Assembly: GCA_039704465.1 (NCBI GenBank)
Contig: JASFAU010000005.1
Location: 558,001-622,000, forward strand
Length of the DNA stretch: 64,000 bases
From: Plasmodiophora brassicae
Lineage: Eukaryota > Endomyxa > Phytomyxea > Plasmodiophorida > Plasmodiophoridae
Direction of reading: 5' to 3'
A program made the position numbers and the translations under genes. Shown here one piece after another: positions 10,290 through 18,867 of the stretch. Each line of letters begins with the position of its first letter. Within the stretch, counting starts at the first letter, position 1. A model generated the notes under the pieces. That model did not search any database. It saw nothing but the letters and a program-made list of their open reading frames with translations, and was not told the origin of the DNA.

Positions 10290-12952
10290 AGCATCACATG
10301 CGGGCATTCGACGGCGCCCCTAGGCGAAGCATACCCCACACGCCGAGCGGCTGCTGCCCACGTCAGATCTTAACGTACCAGTTGCGCGCGACGCCACTCT
10401 GCTTGCGGTTCGCCATCGAAGTTACGGATGAATCGGATGAAGGGCAACGGGAACGATGCAGTTGTGACCTGCCGGTAAGGTACCTGAGGGATATCACACG
10501 GTCAGTGGAGGCGACGAGCGCTGCCAACGGTTGTTGCAAACGTATGTCAGGTTGAGCCGATGCATCCCTGAGGCTTCTCGGGCAAACTTACCAGTGGCGC
10601 GTGAGCGACGTCACTTTCGATTGCGGTTCATTGTGGCTCGTTCCGGAGGACTCGAAGGAAGGGGCATAGCTCGGGAAGGATGCAGATAGGCCCTGCCTGT
10701 ATGGTACCTGAGGGACATCACACGGTCAGTGGAGGCGACGAGCGCTGTCGATGTGATCAGCGTCGCCTGAGGCCCGGCACTGTGCCCCCCGAATCACGAG
10801 GAAGAATGTGGCAGTGCCGGCACTTGCACTTAAACAATGAAACGAAATTCATCAAACGGTGCTGTTTCTGGGGTTAACTTGTTTTTCCGGTTTTTGTGGG
10901 GTTAGGTGAGGGGCTTTTGCGAAACAGAACTAAGTGTGAAACCGATCAAATGAAACTCATCGAGAACCGACCACAAATTCAAAGTAACCCGTGAAAGACA
11001 AATCAAGCAGTGAACGGTCCAGCAATGCAAACAACGAAACAGATCACCCATACAACTTTTGGATGGCGTCCTCGTAGGCGGCGAACCACTCCAGCTCCTC
11101 GCGCTCTTGGAGCTGCCGCCTCAGGAGAGCTGCATGCTCCAGGCGCGTGTGCACTTCGCGCTCGTAGATGGCGATCCGCGCCCGGCGGCACTTTGTGCAG
11201 ACGCAGCGGCGGCTTTGCTGGCGGGCCTGCTCAGCCTGTTGTTGCTGGCGGGCCTGCTCGGCCTGTTGTTGCTGGCGCGCGTGCTCAGCCTGTTGTTGCC
11301 GGCGGCGGCGGTCTTCTTTCGAAGACTTCGCGCTGGGCGCGGGTAGCCGGCGTTGTGCCGGGACGGTCACCTTTGGGACGGCCACCTTTGGGACGGCCAC
11401 CTTCGGCACCGGAACCGTCGCGCGGGCCACCTTCGGCACCGGAACCTTCGAGCGGGCCACCTTGGAGAAAGCCACCTTCGGCAACGGCACCTTCGCGACG
11501 GCCACCTTCGGGACGGCCGCCTTCGGCAAAGGATCCTTCGGGCGTGCCACCTTCGGGATCTTCGAGACGGCCACCTTCGGCATCGGCACCTTCGGAACCG
11601 GCGTTTTCGCGACGGTCACCTTGGGGACCTGCACCTTAGGGACGACCACCTTCGGCACCGGCACCTTCGTGGCGGCCACCTTCGGGACCGGCAACTTCGG
11701 GGCCCGGACGCGCGGGCGAGCGACAACGCGTTCGCAGATGGGCATTGGATGGCAGGGTGCACGTATGGTCGTCGTGTGGTATAAAGAGCCCCAACCACAA
11801 CGAACGCACAGATACGAGCAAAGGCACAGGCGCCAGATTCCAGGCGTCGTCGTCCCGTTGCACGCAGGCAGTCCCAGAGGCGTCCCACACACACACACAC
11901 ACTCACAGCCGCCCTGTGGAACCTGTCGACAGTGGCGCGCTCAGTGACTGTGCGATCATATACGGAGTCACTCGTTGTACCGACAGGTTGGCACAGGCAC
12001 TGGGGGCATCTCCATGGGGAGGGGGAGATCCTCACAGGGCTGCTCCACAACGATACGTACGAATCAGGAACTATGGACGTGCGCTGTTGGAGTCCATCTG
12101 GCGCCCAAGCGTCTGCGCGTATCTGTGCCTTCGTTTGTCGTCTTCCAACACCAAACGACGACCACGACGCGCCTGTCCAGATGCTCGCCGTCCAGGCGTT
12201 ATTGTTGCCCAGCACAAAGCCCAGGATGCAATGTTTGGGACCGGTCCGATGGAACAGTGCACCAGCATCGGCGCAGTGTAGACCGGGCTGTCTTTCGTGT
12301 CGAGCAGCACCCGCCTGACCGGTGTAGTGATCAACTGGGTGGCGACGGGCAATGGAACCGCGCATCTACCTACAGGCGCATGACGTGGCTGGTTGCCAGA
12401 CCCCAGCACGTCCGTGCGTGTCGGTTAGCGCCCGACAGATTGGGCCCGACACGCTGGCGTCGCGTCGGTCGCCGTTCGACTTCGACTCAGCGCACCCAAA
12501 TAAAGCCCCAAATGAAGACGACGGCGGGGCCTTGACATGGGCTGCAGGCTGCAGCCGTCAGCGGCACGCACACCGGCGCCGATACAGGTCGGCAGCGACT
12601 AGTGGTTGTCTTCCGTTTGGGAATCTCCCGTGCTCCAGCTGGTGGCCGCCCGTCCGCCCCAGCTGCAGATGCCGTTTGCCAAAACGGGCCAATCTCGCGT
12701 CATCGTTACTGGTCTTATTTGAGGCGGCAATGAAATGCCAAACCGAATCGTGTATCGGGCTTCGTCGTCAACCCTCCGGTTACGTTCATACAACACCGAA
12801 TGTGCCGTATCTCATTCCGAATTGCGAAGCCAAATGGTGTTTGGCCTGTTCAGTACTCGGGAGGGGGACCACCGGGGAACCTCATGGTGATGTAACCTTT
12901 TTTGATGTAACCCTTTTTATGCGTCGGTCATTATCAGATGAAACCAACGCAG
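10290..12952. repeat. Dispersed repeat, copy A, with partial terminal duplication
   Basis: From about 10522 to 12952 this DNA matches, as reverse complement, 61686-63990 near the other end of the window, at high identity by eye including intergenic parts. The outer part, around GGTACCTGAGGGAYATCACA and CGGTCAGTGGAGGCGACGAG, also occurs twice in tandem within copy A (about 10480-10535 and 10702-10765, in a degenerate unit of roughly 220 bp beginning near 10290). Contents in order: the outer tandem, an AT-rich stretch near 10900-11000, the PKV ORF on the minus strand (11044-11745), an (AC)n run at 11887-11902, and a non-coding arm ending TTATCAGATGAAACCAACGC. No clear terminal inverted repeats or target duplication, and no transposase is visible in it, so its class is unknown. 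Confidence 0.8.
11044..11745 (-). CDS. PKV-repeat protein with Gln-rich coiled coil (copy A, intact frame)
   Basis: The ORF is open from 11898, but the best start is the ATG at 11745 (MPICERVVARPRV). It encodes a long array of degenerate five- to six-residue units built on PKV (VPKVAVPKVTV and so on), about 20 in all. A basic linker (RRLPAPSAKSSKEDRRRR) and three tandem QQQQAEQAR-type units follow, then a Cys/Arg patch (CVCTKCRRARIAIYERE) and a helical C terminus ending DAIQKLYG. No family is recognised. The array is coded by imperfect 15 bp repeats (GGCCACCTTCGGnnC on the + strand). The opposite strand of the same array is also open and reads as pentapeptide-like ATFGT/GTFER/ATLEK units (frame 11168-11947), so the coding strand is a judgement. 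I favour the minus strand for its coherent C-terminal domain. Confidence 0.5.
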   Translation of the reverse strand: MPICERVVARPRVRAPKLPVPKVAATKVPVPKVVVPKVQVPKVTVAKTPVPKVPMPKVAVSKIPKVARPKDPLPKAAVPKVAVAKVPLPKVAFSKVARSKVPVPKVARATVPVPKVAVPKVAVPKVTVPAQRRLPAPSAKSSKEDRRRRQQQAEHARQQQQAEQARQQQQAEQARQQSRRCVCTKCRRARIAIYEREVHTRLEHAALLRRQLQEREELEWFAAYEDAIQKLYG

Positions 12953-13146
12953 TTCCCTTGTTTGAATGCTCATTTGTCATCAGCTACGTGCCCTTGTGCC
13001 CACTGCCACAGCTCTCGCATCGCAAAGCATACAGGAGTTCAACAATGCTTCAAATTTCTCCGATGGTCCCCATTGATTAGATCTTCAACCGCGAAGATGT
13101 AACTGGAAGGAACGCTAGTAACACGTACGATATGGCCCTCGCCATT

Positions 13147-13410
13147 TCAGAAATAGTTTCTCTCCAGCTCTGAGCGTATCTGCTTGTCGTGACCAGCGCA
13201 CATACCTGATCGCGTGCCCAGCATGCTACCGTTTGAGTAGTGCATGATGTGGCCACGAGACCCTACCCAGATCACTCGTGTTCCGATCCTCGACCCACTA
13301 TACCGCTTAGCAGCAGGTTGGCCTTGAGCGTCTGGCCCTGTCTGTACACCTTCGAACATGCGGTAGCAGGCGTTCGAGACTGCTGTGAGCCCGACCACGA
13401 CACGAGTCAC
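13147..13410 (-). CDS. Possible small gene divergent from the AlaX gene
   Basis: An 87-codon minus-strand frame beginning MTRVVVGLTAVSNACYRMFE, including GSRIGTRVIWVGSRGHIMHY. A GTATGTG donor occurs within it near 13206, so the true 3' end may be spliced. Its ATG is about 20 bp from the AlaX start at 13432, which would give a very short shared promoter. No family recognised; it may be spurious. The rest of 12953-13430 shows nothing else. Confidence 0.27.
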   Translation of the reverse strand: MTRVVVGLTAVSNACYRMFEGVQTGPDAQGQPAAKRYSGSRIGTRVIWVGSRGHIMHYSNGSMLGTRSGMCAGHDKQIRSELERNYF

Positions 13411-13431
13411 GCCGCAACAAAAATAGCTTCG

Positions 13432-14193
13432 ATGTGGTCTCGGCTGTCGGCGTTGTCACAGCGGTTTGGTCCGAAGCGAATGTCGACGATTCGAGAGTAC
13501 TTCGACGACACGTACAAGTTCAAGTCTCATGCACGTGTCCTGGACGTGTCCCCCAGCGACGACGAAGTGCGCATTGCTGTCGATCGCACCATCTTCCATC
13601 CGCAGGGGGGTGGCCAGCCTTCCGATTCGGGCACGATAACGACCTGCGATGGACGCGAGTTCACGGTCGACTCTCTATCCATCGACCGCGAAACGGATAC
13701 AATTTGGCATATCGGCAAATTCGCGAACGACGCGGGCACGCTTGCGAAAGGCGACGAGGTGACCCTGGCGATCGATGGCGCGCGGCGTCGTCTCCACGCC
13801 ATGTTGCACAGCGCTGGGCACATCCTCGACATTGTCATGGCCGGCATCCGCCCCGACCTCGCCCCGAGCAAGGGCTGTCATTTCCCCGGGAACGCCTGGG
13901 TCGAATACATTGGCAAGGTCGACGCCGGCGACCGACCTGACGTCGTCCGCCGCCTGCAATCCGGCATCGACGACCTGATCGCGTCCTCGATCCCGACGAC
14001 CGTCGTCGTCCAGGACGACGGCAAGCGCACGATCCAGTTCGGGTCGCATGCGCCCGTCGGGTGCGGCGGCACCCACGTCAGCGCCACCAGCGACTTCGGG
14101 CCGCACCGCATCGTCATCGACAAGATCCAGGCCGTCAAGGGCGGCGCCCGTGTCAAGTATTCGCTGCGCGACGAGGCCCGGCGTGAGTCGTGA
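13432..14193 (+). CDS. AlaX-type trans-editing alanyl-tRNA deacylase (AARSD1-like)
   Basis: Hydrolyses mischarged Ser- or Gly-tRNA(Ala), relieving errors of alanyl-tRNA synthetase. Single exon of about 253 codons. Near residue 55 IFHPQGGGQPSDSG matches the start of the AlaRS second-additional/editing domain. The zinc ligands of the editing site are present: HSAGH (within LHSAGHILD) and CGGTH (within VGCGGTHVS). Two starts are possible: ATG 13432 adds the Arg-rich amphipathic stretch MWSRLSALSQRFGPKR, which looks like a mitochondrial presequence, and ATG 13480 (MSTIREYFDD) gives the bare enzyme. Either could be used; I annotate the longer form. Unlike most neighbours it has no intron. Confidence 0.88.
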   Translation: MWSRLSALSQRFGPKRMSTIREYFDDTYKFKSHARVLDVSPSDDEVRIAVDRTIFHPQGGGQPSDSGTITTCDGREFTVDSLSIDRETDTIWHIGKFANDAGTLAKGDEVTLAIDGARRRLHAMLHSAGHILDIVMAGIRPDLAPSKGCHFPGNAWVEYIGKVDAGDRPDVVRRLQSGIDDLIASSIPTTVVVQDDGKRTIQFGSHAPVGCGGTHVSATSDFGPHRIVIDKIQAVKGGARVKYSLRDEARRES

Positions 14194-14369
14194 CTATCTG
14201 GTGGGCACCCCTCCACCCTCCCACATAAACGTCAGCGGCCGATGCGCGCGCCATCCAATCATGTGAAGCGCCGCGTCGGCGACGTCGTCGCCAGTCAGTC
14301 GCGCGAGCCAGATCTGGGTGGGGCACGTGGCCACTCTCTCAGAGTAGTGGGCACACGCGGGTGGCTGCG

Positions 14370-16163
14370 ATGGACGCCAACCTGACCGTCGCCGGCAACG
14401 TCCTCCTGCTGCCGTCGACGAATGGCGCCGCCGTCCCGTTCGCCGAGACCGGGTACGCGTCGACCGGCTTCCTGGTCGCCATGTCGGCGCTGGTGTTCCT
14501 CATGACGCCCGGCCTCGGCCTGTTCTACAGCGGCCTGTCGAACGCCAAGAACGGTAACAGACGTGAAAGGCGGCGTCCTCGGCCGTGCGCATCTGACGGA
14601 AACGACCAGCGCTGTCGCTGATCATGGTCTGCCTCCTGTCGATGGCGCTGATCAGCGTCCAGGTCAGCGGGACGACGATGGGCGTGCGGCGACGACCCGA
14701 AACGCTGAAGGTTTGCGTTTCAGTGGCTGGCTGTCGGGTTCAGCTTCGCGTTCAGCGAGACGGGTTCCTTCTTCATGGGCAACTTCGACCACGCCGGGTT
14801 CAACAACGTGGACGCGCGTGCAATGGCGCTGACGGCCCCCGCGGTCCCGTCCATCGCCTTCGCCTTGTACCAGATGCAATTCGCCACCATCACGCCCGCC
14901 CTCATCTTCGGCTCCAGTGCGTCCCCTCGCGACCGAACGACATCGTCGTCCGCAGCTGACATTGCTGGGCGACGATTAGTCTCCGACAGGTTCCGCATCG
15001 TCCCGGCCATGGTCTTCGTCGTCGTCTGGGCAACCCTCATCTACGATCCGGTATCAGTGCCACGACCGGCGTCGTCGGTGGCCCACGTGCTCAACCGGCG
15101 CGTATAGGTCGCGTACTGGTCCTGGGGCGCTCGCGGCTGGTTGCACAACCTCACCTGCCTGTCGACGACGTCGCTGTCGCAGGCGCCCTGCGGCGTCGGC
15201 ATGTACGATTTCGCGGGCGGCGGCCCGGTGCACATCGCCAGCGGGTTCGCCGGCCTGGCCTATGCCCTGGTCCTCGGGCGCTCGACAGCAGACGGCGGCA
15301 CCCGCCACAAACCGCACAACGGTATGCGATCGCCCCGCGATCGCCTCCACGCCTGCACCTGAACGCCCGACCAACAGTCGCGAACGTGTTCCTGGGCACC
15401 GCCTTGCTCTGGTTCGGGTGGTTCGGGTTCAACGGAGGGTCCGCTCTAGCGGCCACGGCCCGGGCGGCCATGGCGGCGACCGTCACGACAATGGCGGCGT
15501 CGTCAGCGGCCATCGCCTGGGTCGTCGTCGACTACCTGCGGCACAGGAAGATCTCGGGGGTCGGGTTCTGCTCCGGGGCCGTCGTCGGCCTCGTTGGCAT
15601 CACGGTTCGTTCCGTGTCACGTTGGGCGTCCACCGCTTGGACTTATGCAGGGAACAGCCTGGATCTGGGTACGTGGCGCCCTGGGCGTCTGTCGTCGTCG
15701 GTGCTGTGACATCCCTGGTCTGCAACCTGGCGGCCAACTCGCCGGCCATGAGGAAGATCGACGACAGCCTGGACACGTTCAGCGCCCATGGCCTGGGCGG
15801 CATCATCGTACACCACTGCTGTGTTCGTCCGCGTTGACAGGATGTGGCTGACGGCGCCGTCGACAGGGGAACGTCCTGACGGGCGTGTTCGCCCAGAAAT
15901 GGGTGGGAACGCTGGACGGGACCGCCCTGAACGGGGGCGCCATCGACGGCAACGCCGCGCAGGTCCTGTACCAGATCATCGGGTCGGCGGCGATCGCCGC
16001 GTACTCGTTCGTCGGCAGCGTCGTCATCCTGAAGGTCCTCGACCGGATCCCTGGCCTGCACCTGCGGCCGACCCCGGAGGACCAGGCCGCCGGCGCCGAT
16101 CTCGTCCAGATGGGCGAGCTCGTCTTCGCCCTGGACGCGGATGCCCCAGCGAAGGCGGTGTGA
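14370..16163 (+). CDS. Ammonium transporter (Amt/Mep/Rh superfamily)
   Basis: Trimeric ammonium channel/transporter of the plasma membrane. Eight exons: 14370-14553, 14610-14662, 14724-14916, 14980-15050, 15108-15321, 15378-15604, 15658-15807 and 15867-16163. Conserved landmarks: TPGLGLFYSGLSNAKN in helix 1, the signature DFAGGGPVHIASG with the first pore histidine, WFGWFGFNGGSA, and FSAHGLGGIIGNVLTGVFA with the second pore histidine, the last joined across intron 7. The cytosolic tail (DRIPGLHLRPTPEDQAAGAD) keeps the Leu-Arg-x-x-x-E-x-E-x-x-G-like pattern in modified form. Eight introns-worth of frame changes all agree with GT-AG sites. The first 25 residues form an extracellular N terminus before helix 1. 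Confidence 0.92.
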
Positions 16164-16212
16164 TTACAGATCGACCGGCCATATACGGGACTGGTGTGCC
16201 CACTCGTTCCCG

Positions 16213-17226
16213 TCACGTAACCGTGCGTTTATCCCTGGGATGCGCTGTGGCGCCGCCTTCGGCGTCCGCCTTTCGTTCCAGTGCCCGGATCCGCTCCTTC
16301 TGGGCCCTGTCCAGCTCCTTCAGGCCTCGCAGGTCCTCGAGCAGCGCCCTGCGACTCTTCTTCTGGGCGGCGACCTGCTCCGACAGGTCGTGCACCGTCG
16401 CTCGCAGCGCGGAACGCTCCGCTTGCAGGGCTGATTGCTCCTCGGCCAGCTTGCGCAGCCGGTCGTCCAGGGCCGCCCGCTACGTTGGCCATCGTCAGCC
16501 AACCCAGCACCCGCACGACGTCTGTCTGCACCGACCTCGGATTGTGCCGCGTTTGCTTGCGCCCTAGCGGTGCCCAGGGCGCCTTCCAGTTCCGCGATTC
16601 GCGACGATTGTCGTGCGGCGTCCTGCGCCAGCGCCTTGGCGGTCTGCTCGGCGCCGCTGCTCTTGGCGATCTCGTTCAGCAGTTTGGCGGACAGGTCGTC
16701 GCGTTCGCACCGCAGCTGGGCCATGCGTTCGACGTGCAACGTTGACTGTGGCCCGACGCCGGCCCGCAGGCTCCATTCGTGCAGAGCCGCTTCCAGGTAC
16801 GAGACGCGCCCCTGGAGCGTCGCCGACTCCCCCTTCGATGCCGCCAGGGCTCCCTAATCGGACGGGTCAGCAACCGGAGATCGAACGGTGGCCGCAGCGG
16901 TCGTGTGATCTGCCGAACCTTTAACTCTTTGCACCTCAGGGTGAGCGCCTGGCATCGGTCGGTAAGAACGCCGCTCGGGTCCGACCGACCGATTCTCGTC
17001 TCGATCCTGTGCAGCACGTTCGCCGCTTCTCTCCACTTGCGCTCCAGCTCGGTCGCCTGCCGCTTCAGGCTCGCGTTCTGATCAGCAGAGATCCGGTCAG
17101 CCGTGCCGTGCGGGCCGGCGGTCGGCTACGACGAACATGGTCCTCGAGAAGGCGGCAGCGTTTCACCAGCGCGTCCCGATCCGCCTGCACGCGCGACGCG
17201 CTCGTTGCCGACGCCGCCCGAGGCAT
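16213..17226 (-). CDS. Coiled-coil protein of unknown function
   Basis: Four exons on the complement: 17226-17137, 17077-16919, 16853-16536 and 16479-16213, joined at clean GT-AG sites with branch-like CTGAC motifs. The product of about 277 residues is almost entirely predicted helix with heptad character: SLKRQATELERKWREAANVL, DLSAKLLNEIAKSSGAEQTA, RIAELEGALGTARAQA, SALQAERSALRATVHDL and a Lys/Arg-rich end. No catalytic domain is visible. Such proteins are common in centrosomal and trafficking complexes, but nothing here picks one. It is convergent with the ammonium transporter, 49 bp away. Confidence 0.68.
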
Positions 17227-17394
17227 CGATGCCAGGTGACAGCAGGCGCGACCCTCTCCCCCGTGCCCGTCCGGCACGTCGTCACGCGGAACGCTCCTTC
17301 ATGGACGTTCGGGAACGTCAAAGCCCACAGCAGCGTTTATTCGGCAGCAAGTCATCTCAATGGAACAGAACCGAACGCGCGTCGTCGTCGCCGG

Positions 17395-17864
17395 CTACTT
17401 GTTCCACGACGAACGGCGCTCTTCGATGAGCGGCAGGAACTTGCCCTCGGCGTGGAGGCGGTGGACGTCGTCGCTGCCGCCGACAAACTGTCCACCCACT
17501 GCACATACACGTCAACGACGACGACGACGACGCAGGCACCGATGCGGTATCACCGACCAAACAGCTGAGGGGTCGTCTGGCAGCCCGAGATGCTGGGAAG
17601 CACGTTCATGATTGCGGACCCGTTCTCATGCTTGTTGACCTCGATGATGGCCACGTCCACGTTCAGCTGTCGTAGGAGTTTCTTGAGCCGCTTGCAGTAC
17701 TGCCAGGCGGGGGGTACGGTCAGCAACGGGGGTCGATCGGACGGGCAGTGCGGTCGACCGACCAGGCACCACGTCCTGGAGAACATGACGATGAAGGCGC
17801 TCTTGATGTACTGGTCGGTGACCTGCTCGGGCGTCAGCTGGACCTTGCTGGAGCTGGAACCCAT
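17395..17864 (-). CDS. Glutaredoxin with CLYC active site
   Basis: Small glutathione-dependent oxidoreductase. Three exons: 17864-17763, 17699-17558 and 17498-17395. After removal of intron 1 the active site reads SRTWCLYCKRLKKLL, a C-x-x-C dithiol site but with Leu-Tyr rather than the usual Pro-Tyr. The GSH-binding TVP motif appears as CQTTPQLF|VGG and is followed by GGSDDVHRLHAEGKF, the standard glutaredoxin end. The N terminus MGSSSSKVQ fits an N-myristoylation signal, suggesting membrane attachment; that is inference. About 115 residues, normal for the family. Confidence 0.87.
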
Positions 17865-18329
17865 GCTGGCCTGCCGCTCGTAGTCCCCACTATCGAGAAC
17901 GCCAATAATGCGACGAGGGGAGGGTTGGATAGGTCGACCTTGCGTGAACAGTTGAAAGGGTACGGGGGTCGATCATAATGCCCTACCCGCGCCGCGTTCT
18001 CACAACCCGAAAACGACGACCACTACCTAGCCTGATACACTGCACGTCGTGTCGCCATGACCACGGCGGACGATGGCTACTCTGACGGGGCGACAAGAAG
18101 ATGTCCCCTACGCTACAGCACGATGTCGGGCCGTGATGACGCTGAAGACCCGCGTGATGCACAGGTCGTCTACACACGCCCAGGAGGACAACCGAGCCTG
18201 GCGGCAGGCTGAGCCCATGCGCCGAAGGTATCGGCGTCCACTGAACGCTACACAATGACAAATCGAGCGGACCCAGACCATAGACGGGGGTGGACATTAT
18301 GTGTTTACATATCGACCGTTCGGCGACAA
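17865..18329. other. Intergenic region upstream of glutaredoxin, downstream of SEM1
   Basis: Some 465 bp with only shadow ORFs. It should contain the glutaredoxin promoter and the SEM1 3' end. Nothing specific is recognised. Confidence 0.45.
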
Positions 18330-18724
18330 TCAGGACTTCATCGCTGGGCGCAACCAGAACCCACATGAGACAAACGACAACGGCCAAGGGAGTAGCAGCA
18401 CAACGAACCATCTGCCTGGCGGAGCTGTTCGCGGAGCTGGTCGACGAAATCGTCGTGCGTATCCTCGTCGAACCAGTTGTCCTCCCAGAGCTGGTCGTCC
18501 TCCTTGTCCTCGTCGGGCGCCTCCCACGCTGCGCGAGCACCCCGTCAGACATTCGTCACGACCTACCGCCCCGTCGCACGCATCCCCGCCCTACTCTCTT
18601 CCACGAATTCCTCGAACTCGTCGTCCTCCTCGAGCAGGTCCAGTTCCTCAATTTCGGCCGCCTTGTTCGGTTCCGCCGCCGCCGCCGCCGCGGCCGCTCC
18701 AGGCGCTGTCGTCGTGTTCGCCAT
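18330..18724 (-). CDS. SEM1: 26S proteasome subunit SEM1/DSS1
   Basis: Very acidic small protein of the proteasome lid, also found in TREX-2 and BRCA2-type complexes. Exons: 18724-18595, 18528-18409 and a tiny third exon 18343-18330 (ending AMKS). The conserved core is unmistakable: LDLLEEDDEFEEFVEE|TWEAPDE then DDQLWEDNWFDEDTHDDFVD and QLREQLRQ, which is the two-acidic-cluster plus Trp pattern and final helix of DSS1. The third exon is inferred from the GTTCG donor and GCGCCCAG acceptor; without it the frame would run on for 25 unrelated residues. An alanine run (A x8) near residue 10 is unusual for the family. Confidence 0.9.
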
Positions 18725-18867
18725 CGATCGACACTGACCACGGACTTTGCCCACTGATTACGTTGCCCGTCGTAATACTACAGTACTCGTTAAGCACCCC
18801 GCCGCGTCCTGCGGTTAGTCTCATCGTTTACTGTGTCGTATGGTGCTAGAGAGGGGCGTCGTGCCTG

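Noticed and set aside
11168..11947. 259-codon + strand ORF resembling a pentapeptide-repeat protein
   Set aside because: Not annotated as a gene because it is antisense to the PKV ORF, starts with Cys/Trp/Arg-rich sequence unlike a protein N terminus, and the pattern follows automatically from the 15 bp repeat. Kept as a finding only.
12352..13080. 242-codon + strand ORF in copy A outer arm
   Set aside because: The matching region of copy B does not preserve the frame, and no domain is visible.
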